DNA from: Methanothrix sp.
GTDB taxonomy: Archaea > Halobacteriota > Methanosarcinia > Methanotrichales > Methanotrichaceae
Direction of reading: 5' to 3'
DNA: 64,000 nt
Assembly: GCF_016706325.1 (NCBI RefSeq)
Contig: NZ_JADJJX010000002.1
Span: forward strand, 62,001 to 126,000
The notes under the pieces were generated by a model that saw only the letters and a list, made by a program, of their open reading frames with translations, was not told where the DNA came from and made no database searches. Positions 51,579 through 61,528 of the stretch are shown here, in pieces (the first letter of the stretch is position 1; the number at the start of each line of letters is the position of its first letter). Made by a program: the position numbers and the translations under genes.

Positions 51579-54500
51579 TTGAAAGGAAAAGCAGTTGCAT
51601 GTTTGGTGTCGCTTGCCATACTATTCTTAACCGCTTCTTGTTCGCAAGCGAGCACCATTGATCTGGCTAAATCGAATAGTCCTCCGACAACTCCATTAGT
51701 TCTTTCGGGTCCGATATCTGGCTCCTCTGATATTTTCTACAGCTATACCGTAAAATCAATCGATCCCGATGGAGATCAGGTGAAGTACACCTTCGATTGG
51801 GGAGATGGGACTGCCTCCACTACCACTTTGTTTGATCAAGATAAGGCTGTAAGTGTTTTCCATAAATGGACTGTCCCATCTGGAGCAATGAATGTCTTCA
51901 GCCTTCGGGTGAAGGCCACAGATAGCCTTGGAATGGACTCCGGCTGGTCAAATCCATTGAAGGTCGCCATAACCGGTCCAGCCGTCTCCAGTGGTAACAA
52001 TCCACCTACAACTCCACTAACCCCTTCAGGCCCAACAACGGGCTCCTCTGGAATATTATACAGCTTTTCGACCAAGTCATCCGATCCTGATGGAGATCGA
52101 GTGAAGTACACCTTCGACTGGGGAGATGGAACAGTATCTGTCACATCCTTCGTCGGATCTGGTGTCTCAGAGAGCTCTTCTCATATCTGGTCTGTTGCTC
52201 CCGGATCTACCAGGACCTTCAGCGTCCGCAGCCGGGCCACAGATGAGAAGGGATTGGACTCCGGCTGGTCCGGTCCATTGTCGGTCACCATAAACGGGCC
52301 ACCCGTCGTCAGTGCACAGGATTCACCGACCACCCCATCAATTCCTTCCGGCCCTACAACAGGCTACTCTGGAGTATTCTATAGCTTTATCACCAAAGCA
52401 AGCAATCCCAGTGGAGGCCAGATAAGATATACATTCGACTGGGGAGATGGAACTGCTGCTACTACATGCCTGGTAAATCCAGACTGCCCCATAACAGTCG
52501 CTAATAAATGGGCTGTGGCCTCTGGATCAAAGACCTTTGATGTCCGGGTTAAAGCCATAGATGAGAAAGGAATTGAATCCGGCTGGTCTCGACCATTATC
52601 GATCACCATAACCAATAACGAAGCTCCCACCAATAGTCCGCCTTCGGCCCCCTCGACGCCCACCGGCTCGACATCGGGCGACTCGGGGTCATCTTACACC
52701 TACTCCACCAGGGCAACAGATCCCGATGGAGACCGGGTGAAGTACACCTTTGATTGGGGCGATGGGAGCACATCAGTCACCTCCCTGGTCAGCTCAGGTT
52801 CCACAGCCAGCACATCTCATATCTGGACAGTTCCCTCTGGCTCGACCAGGACCTTCAGCGTGCGCTCTCGGGCCACAGACGAGAAGGGTCTGGACTCCGA
52901 CTGGTCCCGACCGTTGTCGGTTACCATAACCGGTCCTGCACCAGTGAACAATCCACCGTCGACCCCCTCAACCCCCTCCGGCTCGACATCGGGCGACTCG
53001 GGTTCATCTTACACCTACTCCACCAGGGCAACAGATCCCGATGGAGACCGGGTTAAGTACACCTTCGATTGGGGCGATGGGAGCACATCTGATACCTCCC
53101 TGGTAAACTCAGGATCCGCAGCTGTCACATCTCATATCTGGACAGTTCCCTCTGGCTCGACCAGGACCTTCAGTGTGCGCTCTCGGGCCACAGATGATAA
53201 GGGCCTGCAGTCCGGCTGGTCAAATGTGTTATCGGTTACCATAACCGGTCCTGCACCGGCAAATAATCCTCCTGTAACACCATCAATTCCCTACGGTCCA
53301 ACAACGGGCTCCTCTGGAATATTATACAGCTTTTCGACCAAGTCATCCGATCCTGATGGAGATCGAGTGAAGTACACCTTCGACTGGGGAGATGGAACAG
53401 TATCTGTCACATCCTTCGTCGGATCTGGTGTCTCAGAGAGTTCTTCTCATATCTGGTCTGTTGCTCCCGGATCTACCAGGACCTTCAGCGTCCGCAGCCG
53501 GGCCACAGATGAGAAGGGATTGGACTCCGGCTGGTCCGGTCCACTGTCGGTCACCATAACCGGCCCGCCCGTCACCGGTGCACAGGATTCACCGACCACC
53601 CCATCAATTCCTTCCGGCCCTACAACAGGCTACTCTGGAGTATTCTATAGCTTTATCACCAAAGCAAGCAATCCCAGTGGAGGCCAGATAAGATATACAT
53701 TCGACTGGGGAGATGGAACTGCTGCTACTACATGCCTGGTAGATCCAGACTGCCCCATAACAGTCGCTAATAAATGGGCTGTGGCCTCTGGATCAAAGGC
53801 CTTTGATGTCCGCGTTAAAGCCATAGATGAGAAAGGAATTGAATCCGGCTGGTCTCGACCATTATCGATCACCATAACCAATAACGAAGCTCCCATCAAT
53901 AGTCCGCCTTCAGCCCCCTCGACGCCCTCCGGCTCGACATCGGGCGACTCGGGGTCATCTTACACCTACTCCACCAGGGCAACAAATCCCGATGGAGACC
54001 GGGTTAAGTACACCTTCGATTGGGGCGATGGAAGCACATCAGTCACCTCCCTGGTCAGCTCAGGTTCCACAGCCAGCACATCTCACAGCTGGACAGTTCC
54101 CTCTGGCTCGACCAGGACCTTCAGTGTGCGCTCTCGGGCCACAGATGAGAAGGGTCTGGACTCCGACTGGTCCCGACCGTTGTTGGTTACCATAACCGGT
54201 CCTGCACCAGTGAACAACCCACCGGCTGCGCCTTCGACGCCCTCCGGCTCGACATCGGGCGACTCGGGGTCATCTTACACCTACTCCACCCGGACAACAG
54301 ATCCCGATGGAGACCGGGTTAAGTACACCTTCGATTGGGGCGATGGAAGCACATCAGTCACCTCTCTGGTCAGCTCAGGTTCCGCAGCCAGCACATCTCA
54401 CAGCTGGACAGTTCCCTCTGGCTCGACCAGGACCTTCAGTGTGCGCTCCAAGGCTACAGATGAGAAGGGTCTGGACTCCGACTGGTCCCGACCGTTGTCG

Positions 54501-55139
54501 GTTACCATAACCGGTCCTGCACCAGTGAACAATCCACCGGCTGCGCCTTCAACCCCCTCCGGCTCGACATCGGGCGACTCGGGTTCATCTTACACCTACT
54601 CCACCCGGACAACAGATCCCGATGGAGACCGGGTTAAGTACACCTTCGATTGGGGCGATGGAAGCACATCAGTCACCTCCCTGGTCAGCTCAGGTTCCGC
54701 AGCCAGCACATCTCACACCTGGACAGTTCCCTCTGGATCGACCAGGCCCTCCCGTCTCCGCTCCGGGCCTACAGATGAGAAGGGTCTGGACTCCGACTGG
54801 TCCCGACCGTTGTCGGTTACCATAACCGGTCCTGCACCAGTGAACAACCCACCGGCTGCGCCCTCAACCCCCTCCGGCTCGACATCGGGCGACTCGGGTT
54901 CATCTTACACCTACTCCACCCGGACAACAGATCCCGATGGAGACCGGGTTAAGTACACCTTCGATTGGGGCGATGGGAGCACATCAGTCACCTCTCTGGT
55001 CAGCTCAGGTTCACAGCCAGCACATCTCATACCTGGACAGTTCCCTCTGGCTCGACCAGGACCTTCAGTGTGCGCTCTCGGGCCACAGATGAGAAGGGTC
55101 TGGACTCCGACTGGTCCCGACCGTTGTTGGTTACCATAA
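51579..55139 (+). CDS. Giant PKD-repeat surface protein, N-terminal part
   Basis: TTG 51579 is preferred: GGTGAT precedes it and a signal peptide follows (MKGKAVACLVSLAILFLTAS, then CSQAS). About eleven PKD-like domains of ~105 residues follow, each with DPDGD-(R/Q)-VKYTFDWGDG and RSRATDEKGLDSDWS, separated by Pro-rich linkers (NNPPAAPSTPSGSTSG). The frame is lost at about 55013 by one missing base: this unit reads GGTTCACAGCC where sister units read GGTTCC(A/G)CAGCC. The residues from there to 55139 are out of frame. Unit 10 also carries a short scrambled patch (54750-54772, RPSRLRSGPTDEK) typical of paired indels. PKD arrays are common in methanogen cell-surface proteins. Confidence 0.85.
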   Translation: MKGKAVACLVSLAILFLTASCSQASTIDLAKSNSPPTTPLVLSGPISGSSDIFYSYTVKSIDPDGDQVKYTFDWGDGTASTTTLFDQDKAVSVFHKWTVPSGAMNVFSLRVKATDSLGMDSGWSNPLKVAITGPAVSSGNNPPTTPLTPSGPTTGSSGILYSFSTKSSDPDGDRVKYTFDWGDGTVSVTSFVGSGVSESSSHIWSVAPGSTRTFSVRSRATDEKGLDSGWSGPLSVTINGPPVVSAQDSPTTPSIPSGPTTGYSGVFYSFITKASNPSGGQIRYTFDWGDGTAATTCLVNPDCPITVANKWAVASGSKTFDVRVKAIDEKGIESGWSRPLSITITNNEAPTNSPPSAPSTPTGSTSGDSGSSYTYSTRATDPDGDRVKYTFDWGDGSTSVTSLVSSGSTASTSHIWTVPSGSTRTFSVRSRATDEKGLDSDWSRPLSVTITGPAPVNNPPSTPSTPSGSTSGDSGSSYTYSTRATDPDGDRVKYTFDWGDGSTSDTSLVNSGSAAVTSHIWTVPSGSTRTFSVRSRATDDKGLQSGWSNVLSVTITGPAPANNPPVTPSIPYGPTTGSSGILYSFSTKSSDPDGDRVKYTFDWGDGTVSVTSFVGSGVSESSSHIWSVAPGSTRTFSVRSRATDEKGLDSGWSGPLSVTITGPPVTGAQDSPTTPSIPSGPTTGYSGVFYSFITKASNPSGGQIRYTFDWGDGTAATTCLVDPDCPITVANKWAVASGSKAFDVRVKAIDEKGIESGWSRPLSITITNNEAPINSPPSAPSTPSGSTSGDSGSSYTYSTRATNPDGDRVKYTFDWGDGSTSVTSLVSSGSTASTSHSWTVPSGSTRTFSVRSRATDEKGLDSDWSRPLLVTITGPAPVNNPPAAPSTPSGSTSGDSGSSYTYSTRTTDPDGDRVKYTFDWGDGSTSVTSLVSSGSAASTSHSWTVPSGSTRTFSVRSKATDEKGLDSDWSRPLSVTITGPAPVNNPPAAPSTPSGSTSGDSGSSYTYSTRTTDPDGDRVKYTFDWGDGSTSVTSLVSSGSAASTSHTWTVPSGSTRPSRLRSGPTDEKGLDSDWSRPLSVTITGPAPVNNPPAAPSTPSGSTSGDSGSSYTYSTRTTDPDGDRVKYTFDWGDGSTSVTSLVSSGSQPAHLIPGQFPLARPGPSVCALGPQMRRVWTPTGPDRCWLP

Positions 55140-56080
55140 CCGGTCCTGCACCAGTGAACAATCCACCGGCTGCGCCTTCAACCCCCTCCGGCTCGACATC
55201 GGGCCACTCGGGGTCATCTTACACCTACTCCACCCGGACAACAGATCCCGATGGAGACCGGGTTAAGTACACCTTCGATTGGGGCGATGGGAGCACATCA
55301 GTCCCCTCCCTGGTCAGCTCAGGCTCTACAGCCAGCACATCTCACAGCTGGACAGTTCCCTCTGGCTCGACCAGGACCTTCAGTGTGCGCTCCAAGGCTA
55401 CAGATGAGAAGGGTCTGGACTCCGACTGGTCCCGACCGTTGTCGGTTACCATAACCGGTCCCGCACCAGTGAACAATCCACCGGCTGCGCCTTCAACCCC
55501 CTCCGGCTCGACATCGGGCGACTCGGGGTCATCTTACACCTACTCCACCCGGACAACAGATCCCGATGGAGACCGGGTTAAGTACACCTTCGATTGGGGC
55601 GATGGAAGCACATCAGTCACCTCCCTGGTCAGCTCAGGTTCCACAGCCAGCACATCTCACAGCTGGACAGTTCCCTCTGGCTCGACCAGGACCTTCAGTG
55701 TGCGCTCCCGGGCTACAGATGAGAAGGGTCTGGACTCCGACTGGTCCCGACCGTTGTCGGTTACCATAACCGGTCCTGCACCAGTGAACAACCCACCGGC
55801 TGCGCCCTCAACCCCCTCCGGCTCGACATCGGGCGACTCGGGTTCATCTTACACCTACTCCACCCGGACAACAGATCCCGATGGAGACCGGGTTAAGTAC
55901 ACCTTCGATTGGGGCGATGGAAGCACATCAGTCACCTCCCTGGTCAGCTCAGGTTCCACAGCCAGCACATCTCACAGCTGGACAGTTCCCTCTGGCTCGA
56001 CCAGGACCTTCAGTGTGCGCTCTCGGGCCACAGACGAGAAGGGCCTGGACTCCGACTGGTCCCGATCGTTGTCGGTTACC
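52630..56080 (+). repeat. 315-bp tandem coding repeats with a nested ~1.27-kb duplication
   Basis: PKD-encoding units repeat with a period of 315 bp (for example starts near 54213, 54528, 54843, 55157, 55472, 55787). The later units are almost identical in DNA, including silent positions. Units 2-3 (about 52000-52620) are copied as units 6-7 (about 53260-53885) with very few changes, which shows block duplication as well as unit expansion. Confidence 0.93.
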
Positions 56081-57394
56081 ATAAAGGGTTCATTGCAAGG
56101 TGCGAATAGACCACCTGCAACACCATCGATTCCCTCTGGGGAAATAGGCGGACGATCAGGAAAGACCTATAGCTACGTTACCAAAGCGACTGATCCTGAT
56201 GGAGACCGGGTAAAGTATATCTTCGATTGGGGAGATGGCAGCACATCTGAAACATCCTTTGTCAGCTCTGGCACGCCTGCAAGTGCATCCCACGTCTGGA
56301 TTATTGAACCTGGAACAATCAAGATCTTTGAGGTTCGCGTGAAGGCCATAGATGAGAAAGGCGCAGCCTCAGGTTGGTCTAATATAGTGTCTATCTATAT
56401 ATTGGCAGATAGAGAGGAACGTCCACCCACTATACCATCTAAACCGTCCGGCCCCACCTCTGGAATCTCTGGGGTGTCTTACTCCTACTCGACATCGTCC
56501 ACTGATCCAGATGGTGATATGATCAAATATATATTCGATTGGGGAGATGGATCTTTCGAGACTGATTTCTTCCCCTCTGGGCAGACTGTGACTGCTACCC
56601 ATAGCTGGAATGTCCCGGCTGGAACTACTAGAAGCTACAATGTGCGTGCTTTAGCTTCGGATAATAGGAATGTGATCTGTCCGTATCCGTATTGGTCAGA
56701 ACCGCTGGTGGTCACCATAAGGGGCCCAGGAGCTTCGGTTGCCGCTCAAAGGTTGAGCTTGCCGGCTGAAGAAGGTGAAGCATCATTTGCTGAGACCGAA
56801 GAGGTTGTTCTCAACATCCCCCTCAATGATCTCAATTATCCGTCAGCTACGCAGATCGAAGAGAACGATCCTGTGGATACAGGGATCGAAGAGGACGATC
56901 CTATGGGTGCACTAATCGAAGAGGACGATCCTATGGATGCACAGATCGAAGAGAACGATCCTATGGATGCATGGATCGAAGAGGACGAACCTATGGATGC
57001 ATGGATCGAAGAGGACGAACCTATGGATGCATGGATCGAAGAGGACGAATCTATGGATACAGAGATTGAAGAGGACTGCTGTTTTGCAGAGGATGACACA
57101 TATACCATAGTATCGTGTGGTGGTGAACTGAGAATAGGTGCTCCTGGTGTGCTCGGAAATGATCAATACGGCAATGAGAAATCCTTATCCGTAAAGAGCT
57201 ACACCCAGCCAGCACATGCAGCCGATTTCATCATGAATCCAGATGGCTCTTTCATATATACTGCCAATCAGGATTATTGCGGCGAAGACAGCTTTACCTA
57301 CACAATAAATGGAGATTGCCCATCCAATGAAGCCACAGTCATCGTCTTCGTGGACTGCGGTTTACAGAATGAAGAAGAGGTGAGCCTTTCATAA
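54965..57394 (+). CDS. Giant PKD-repeat surface protein, C-terminal part
   Basis: The correct frame resumes at about 55014 (before that, the 54965 start is out of phase with the family). It encodes the rest of unit 11, three more near-identical PKD units, then two divergent PKD units (SIPSGEIGGRSGKTYSYVTK and SKPSGPTSGISGVSYSYSTS). Next comes an acidic stretch of seven 10-residue repeats (WIEEDEPMDA type), and a C-terminal cadherin/VCBS-like Ig domain (GVLGNDQYGNEKSLSV, NPDGSFIYTANQDYCGEDSF). The joined protein would be ~1,940 aa with 16 PKD domains. There is no membrane anchor, so attachment may be through the C-terminal domain, which recurs in the proteins at 59-63 kb. Confidence 0.82.
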   Translation: MGRWEHISHLSGQLRFTASTSHTWTVPSGSTRTFSVRSRATDEKGLDSDWSRPLLVTITGPAPVNNPPAAPSTPSGSTSGHSGSSYTYSTRTTDPDGDRVKYTFDWGDGSTSVPSLVSSGSTASTSHSWTVPSGSTRTFSVRSKATDEKGLDSDWSRPLSVTITGPAPVNNPPAAPSTPSGSTSGDSGSSYTYSTRTTDPDGDRVKYTFDWGDGSTSVTSLVSSGSTASTSHSWTVPSGSTRTFSVRSRATDEKGLDSDWSRPLSVTITGPAPVNNPPAAPSTPSGSTSGDSGSSYTYSTRTTDPDGDRVKYTFDWGDGSTSVTSLVSSGSTASTSHSWTVPSGSTRTFSVRSRATDEKGLDSDWSRSLSVTIKGSLQGANRPPATPSIPSGEIGGRSGKTYSYVTKATDPDGDRVKYIFDWGDGSTSETSFVSSGTPASASHVWIIEPGTIKIFEVRVKAIDEKGAASGWSNIVSIYILADREERPPTIPSKPSGPTSGISGVSYSYSTSSTDPDGDMIKYIFDWGDGSFETDFFPSGQTVTATHSWNVPAGTTRSYNVRALASDNRNVICPYPYWSEPLVVTIRGPGASVAAQRLSLPAEEGEASFAETEEVVLNIPLNDLNYPSATQIEENDPVDTGIEEDDPMGALIEEDDPMDAQIEENDPMDAWIEEDEPMDAWIEEDEPMDAWIEEDESMDTEIEEDCCFAEDDTYTIVSCGGELRIGAPGVLGNDQYGNEKSLSVKSYTQPAHAADFIMNPDGSFIYTANQDYCGEDSFTYTINGDCPSNEATVIVFVDCGLQNEEEVSLS
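56852..57061 (+). repeat. 30-bp tandem repeat encoding an acidic decapeptide, seven copies
   Basis: Seven 30-bp units of the type ATCGAAGAGGACGAACCTAT encode IEEDxPMDAx decapeptides. The stretch has about four Asp/Glu per ten residues, so it may bind calcium or act as a charged spacer between the PKD array and the C-terminal domain. Confidence 0.93.
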
Positions 57395-57531
57395 GGAGGG
57401 AATGAGGGAGGAATAGCCGCAAATGGCTATTCTTTTCCTATCACCAAGGAATTGCCCAGCCTTGAAGTTGCCTTTATGAAAAGATTGAGGATTAGATAGA
57501 TCCTCGAATGATAAAAATTTTTAAAATTTTT

Positions 57532-57843
57532 TTAATTAACTGTAATTGACACAGTGTCATATGTTGGATTGTTGAATCCTATATTGTCTGCCACTTCAAC
57601 TCGAATGGTATATTCTCCAGGCGGCAGGGTGAACTGGCTCGTTCCCGTCGGCTCGTCGTTGACGAGGCACCTGGAGTACAGCTTGCCTACGTTAGAGGCA
57701 GATACCAGTGACCGGACTGTGATCAGATCCCCAGCGTCGAACTCAGCACCATTGGCAGGCTTAAGGATCTTTACATATTCTACTGCGGCTATTGCGCCGC
57801 CCATGATTGCGAAGAGGGCAATCAAAAGCATCAGTGTTCTCAT
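57532..57843 (-). CDS. Small secreted Ig-like protein, 103 aa
   Basis: Signal peptide at residues 1-20 (RTLMLLIALFAIMGGAIAAV), then one beta-sandwich domain: EYVKILKPANGAEFDAGDLI, CLVNDEPTGTSQFTLPPGEY, TIRVEVADNIGFNNPTYDTV. It resembles a single Ig/FN3-like unit of larger surface proteins. It is transcribed toward the giant PKD gene and is separated from it by an AT-rich stretch. No family name can be given. Confidence 0.72.
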   Translation of the reverse strand: MRTLMLLIALFAIMGGAIAAVEYVKILKPANGAEFDAGDLITVRSLVSASNVGKLYSRCLVNDEPTGTSQFTLPPGEYTIRVEVADNIGFNNPTYDTVSITVN

Positions 57844-58724
57844 TTCTAATTCACCCTTCTCTACAGTTAGATATTTTTTTTATTGATACTAGTGATACTT
57901 ATCTGATATAAGTAACTTACGACAGTACTTAAGATATTTGCTCAGCTCTTAAATAATATGTTATGTAATAATTATCTTAACTTTAAATATTCATTTGTAG
58001 TGACGTCCTTTACCGAAAATACATAATGATGACCTCACAAATCCCAGGTCAAGAGAATGGTATATGGCTCAGGCTGCCTTCAAACGATGCCGAGGCCTGT
58101 GGAGAAAACAGCCTTAATTATTTCTCATAGGTTTTAAAGACTGGGTCCACGGATTTCAACTCAAAAAATTATCGGGCATCGCGAGATCTAGATCTGATTC
58201 CTCAAAGCTTATTTGAAGGTAAAGGTCTCAGTCCTCGGGGATCCGTCTTATAGCCCTACTCTCTTCTTCATCATCCTCCTAGCTTGGCGAAACAGGATTG
58301 CAGACACAGTGCTGAAATGTATAGATAATTCCAGGTTTTTTGCTAAATTGTGTGGAATCTCATCCCAGAGGATCTTTTCTTTGTGTTTTATTATGAAGTC
58401 TATACAACAATCGCTATCTTGAGAACATTTCATCTTTCGGTCGCGATTCCCTCGCCCGCCTTCTAAAAGAAAGAATCATTCTGTTTGATATCTCTGCAGT
58501 GAAGCTCAAATATACCGATCTCACTGCAAATGAAAAAAGGCATAAAGATGAGGGAGGTGATATCCCTGGTTTGCCCACAGAAAGCAGCGCGAAGCCGGCA
58601 TAGGATTTCTGCCATGCTCAGTCAATGCTCAAGTGCAACCTTGATCCAATTGAACTCAACATCTTGACAACGCAGAGATCATGCAATATGAATGTCTCTT
58701 GGAGTGCTTCGTCCTTACCATATA
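57844..58724. other. Gene-free stretch between surface-protein genes
   Basis: AT-rich near 57850-58020 (promoter of the small secreted gene), then mixed sequence. A 61-codon frame on the minus strand at 58248-58433 (CSQDSDCCIDFIIKHKEKIL onward) has a protein-like look but no family I know, so it is not called. Nothing else is supported. Confidence 0.4.
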
Positions 58725-59293
58725 ATAAATTAATAAATCATAGTCGATCTTTGAAGGGTCTACTGGCCTGGTCAGCCATTCAGCATCGACTATTAGATAT
58801 CATCGCCTGATGCGAGAACCGAAGATATCTCTTTAGGAACTTACATAAGGTTATAAGATACAATGATTTTAAATATCTTAGATCTAATATCTATAAGCGA
58901 CGTCCTTTTAAATGGACGAGGGACAGGGCTCAATCAAACTGGTCATTTGTATTGAGCATTCCCCGGCAGGCAGAATGTATGATGAAGACCTTGGATCGGC
59001 AATTGTATCGGATAAAAGGATGGCACAGCATTCCCCAATCCTTATGCTCATCATGTGTCCCTTGTCTGGATTTAAGGTCCACAATACATTCAAGCCAGGG
59101 TACCATCATAAATCGTGGTGTATCGGAATGAAACGAGATCGGCTCATGGAGAAAGGGCATCAAGAGAATGCGTCTAATGCTGGATTGAGATTGTCGGGAT
59201 CCTCTCTTCAGCCTACAAGGGCCTACTTGGACCTGAATTCTGTATCATATACAGATATGAGCCAGGATTTCGCTTGTGTAGAGGTGATTTGAT

Positions 59294-59776
59294 TTGAGAA
59301 TTAAAATATGGCTAATGGCTACTCTCCTGATCGGGCTGCTCTTAAGCTTCTCTGCATCAGCGGAGACAACGCCGCCATCTTGTGGTGAAGTGCCCATTCA
59401 GCAGCTCAACTATGCGAAAACAGCCGAAGTTGACAAGTTCGATCCGTCTTTGGGAGAGCTAAAATCTGTCACAATAACTGTGGAAGCCTGTGGCTATGCC
59501 TGGCGTACATTAACGAACCAAGATAAAATCCCAACCGGAGTAGATTACACTGCTATTCTCGTGGCAAATATGGTCTCTGACATACCAGGCGTAGGTGAGC
59601 AATATTTCGAGATCGGAGAGACTTTTAAATTTCACTTGATGCCGGGCGAAAGCTATGAGATGCTGATCGGCTCGCAGGCGAGCCCTAAATGCGATTACGG
59701 TGAGTTTACCATAAGTGATCCTGCCGATCTGGCTAAGTACGTAGGTGCCGGGCAAAGATACAGATTCCAGTTGTGA
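59294..59776 (+). CDS. SdrD-B-like surface protein, paralogue 1, N-terminal part (frameshifted)
   Basis: Starts at TTG 59294 after GAGGTGAT, with a signal peptide (RIKIWLMATLLIGLLLSFSA) and a domain also found in paralogue 2 (KFDPSLGELKSVTITVEACG, then HLMPGESYEMLIGSQASPKC). The frame ends at 59776. The paralogue reads AGKKMEIPIVTNSN where this copy breaks; adding one A to CAAAG at 59754-59758 restores AGQKIQIPVVTNSG. So the gene is a complete copy broken by a one-base deletion. Confidence 0.78.
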   Translation: MRIKIWLMATLLIGLLLSFSASAETTPPSCGEVPIQQLNYAKTAEVDKFDPSLGELKSVTITVEACGYAWRTLTNQDKIPTGVDYTAILVANMVSDIPGVGEQYFEIGETFKFHLMPGESYEMLIGSQASPKCDYGEFTISDPADLAKYVGAGQRYRFQL

Positions 59777-60738
59777 CGAATAGCGGCATCCAAGTCTCAG
59801 GGAGCACTGAATGGTCATCTAGTGGTGAAACCTACATGGGCGTCATAATCTGTGTCACATATGAGTATGACGTTCCAGCTTGTATAAGCGGCAAGAAGAT
59901 AAATGACCGTACAGGCCAAGGCATTGAAGGCTGGACCATCAACCTTCTCAAAGATGGAGCAGTAATCGATACCACTCAGACTGACTCTGATGGCTATTAT
60001 GAATTCTGCGACCTTCTGCCAGGCAACTACAGGATCTGTGAGGAGGATAGAGATGGCTGGATGCACGTGGATTCATCCTGCAGAGATATAACCCTCAGCG
60101 GCGAGGATGTGGAAGATGTGGACTTCCATAATGTGCCACTCCTTTGCATCAGCGGCCACAAGTTCAACAGCAAGACTGGAGAGGGCCTCTCTGGCTGGAC
60201 CATCCAGCTCAAGGATTCGACTGGAGCTGTCATAGCTACTACCACAACCGGCACTGGCGGCTACTACGAGTTCTGCGGGCTTGAAGCTGGCGATTATGAG
60301 GTCTGTGAGGTATTGAAACCCGGCTGGAATGCTGTAGGTCAGATCTGCATAGATGTGACACTTATCAGCCAGGATTCTACAGACAACGACTTCGAGAATG
60401 AGCCTATTATTCCGCCATGTGTGTGCCCGTTCCTGATCAAGAACGATCTGTACACTGCTTCCTGCAATGAGGTCAAAGTCGTTGATGCCGATAATGGAAT
60501 CCTAGCCAATGATCCTGCTGGCTCAGTAGTGCTCAATCCGGAGTCGATAACCATTGATCCCAAGTATGGCACCCTCGAGGTCAATGAGGATGGCTCCTTT
60601 GTCTATGATCCCACTGTAGCCACTGGCCGCATCAGCTCTGGCACCTATGTGATCTTCAAGTACAACGCCAACAACGGGTACTGCGATTCCAAGTATCCTG
60701 GAATTGCCAAGATTCAGGTCAGCTGCCCCAGACGATAA
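59773..60738 (+). CDS. SdrD-B-like surface protein, paralogue 1, C-terminal part (frameshifted)
   Basis: Two SdrD-B/Cna-B-like domains (CISGKKINDRTGQGIEGWTI with TDSDGYYEFCDLLPGNYRIC, and CISGHKFNSKTGEGLSGWTI with GGYYEFCGLEAGDYEVCE), each with Cys pairs. A C-terminal cadherin/VCBS-like domain follows (DNGILANDPAGSVVLNPESI, NEDGSFVYDPTVATGRISSG), similar in kind to the end of the giant PKD protein. It continues the frame broken at about 59755. Confidence 0.78.
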   Translation: MTNSGIQVSGSTEWSSSGETYMGVIICVTYEYDVPACISGKKINDRTGQGIEGWTINLLKDGAVIDTTQTDSDGYYEFCDLLPGNYRICEEDRDGWMHVDSSCRDITLSGEDVEDVDFHNVPLLCISGHKFNSKTGEGLSGWTIQLKDSTGAVIATTTTGTGGYYEFCGLEAGDYEVCEVLKPGWNAVGQICIDVTLISQDSTDNDFENEPIIPPCVCPFLIKNDLYTASCNEVKVVDADNGILANDPAGSVVLNPESITIDPKYGTLEVNEDGSFVYDPTVATGRISSGTYVIFKYNANNGYCDSKYPGIAKIQVSCPRR

Positions 60739-60778
60739 ACATCTAAAATTTTAATTTTTTTATACTTTTAATTTGCCA

Positions 60779-60910
60779 TTAGAGCATATCAAGTCGATCT
60801 TTTGGGCCTTCCGTTGACATATTTGAAAAATAAAGAGCAAAAAGAGTCTTTTCGAGTTGCTCGACCACTAGCTTCAAGCTTGCAGTCAGAGCCTTGCCTA
60901 TAAAGACCAT
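60779..60910 (-). CDS. Possible small protein, 43 aa, 3' of paralogue 1
   Basis: A minus-strand frame from ATG 60910 with GGAGGG eight bases upstream (on the minus strand) encodes MVFIGKALTASLKLVVEQLE, then KTLFALYFSNMSTEGPKDRL and DML. It is a predicted amphipathic helix. The same frame occurs downstream of paralogue 2 (63014-63151), but because the DNA is a recent duplicate that is weak support. It may be a fragment of a transposase or a real small gene. Confidence 0.3.
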   Translation of the reverse strand: MVFIGKALTASLKLVVEQLEKTLFALYFSNMSTEGPKDRLDML

Positions 60911-61528
60911 TTTCGTCCCTCCTGACCATCCCAACCATAGCAAGCTGCAGGAAATTAGTTTTAAAATTAAATAATAAATTGTAATGAATCTTGATGGTCC
61001 GATGAGCTAGGCAGCCATCGGCATTGAATATTAAATATAATCGTCTGAATGCAAGAACAAGAGATACATTTTAGAAACTAACATAAGGGTATAAAATACA
61101 ATGATTTTAAATATCTTAGATCTAATATCTATATGCGACGTCCTTTTAAATGGATGAGGGACTGGGCTCAATCAAACTGGTCATTTGAATTGAGCATTCC
61201 CCGGCAAGGCAGAATGTATGATGAAGACCTTAGATCGGCAATTGTATCGGATAAAAGGATGGCACAGCATTCCCCAATCCTTGTGCCCGTTTATGTGTCC
61301 CTTGTCTGGATTTAAGGTCTGTAATATATTCGAGTTAAAGCACCATCATAAGTCATGGTGTATTGGAATGAAGCGAGATTGGCTCATGGAGAAAGGGTAT
61401 CAGGGAAATGTGCCGAATGCTGGATTGGGATTGCCGGGATCCTCTATTCAGCCTATTAGCACCTGAATCTGAATTCTGTATCATACACAGATATGGGCCA
61501 GGATTTCGCTAGTGTAGAGGTGATTCGT

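Noticed and set aside
52630..56080. Regularly spaced repeats considered as a CRISPR-like or minisatellite array
   Set aside because: The 315-bp period encodes complete PKD domains in frame; it is a coding repeat.
58248..58433. 61-codon minus-strand frame (KEKILWDEIPHNLAKNLELS)
   Set aside because: It has a protein-like composition, but no family match by memory, no neighbours in the same direction and no clear start signals.
58912..59292. 126-codon frame upstream of surface paralogue 1
   Set aside because: The equivalent region before paralogue 2 has the frame broken several times although the DNA is conserved, so it behaves as a leader and not as a coding sequence.
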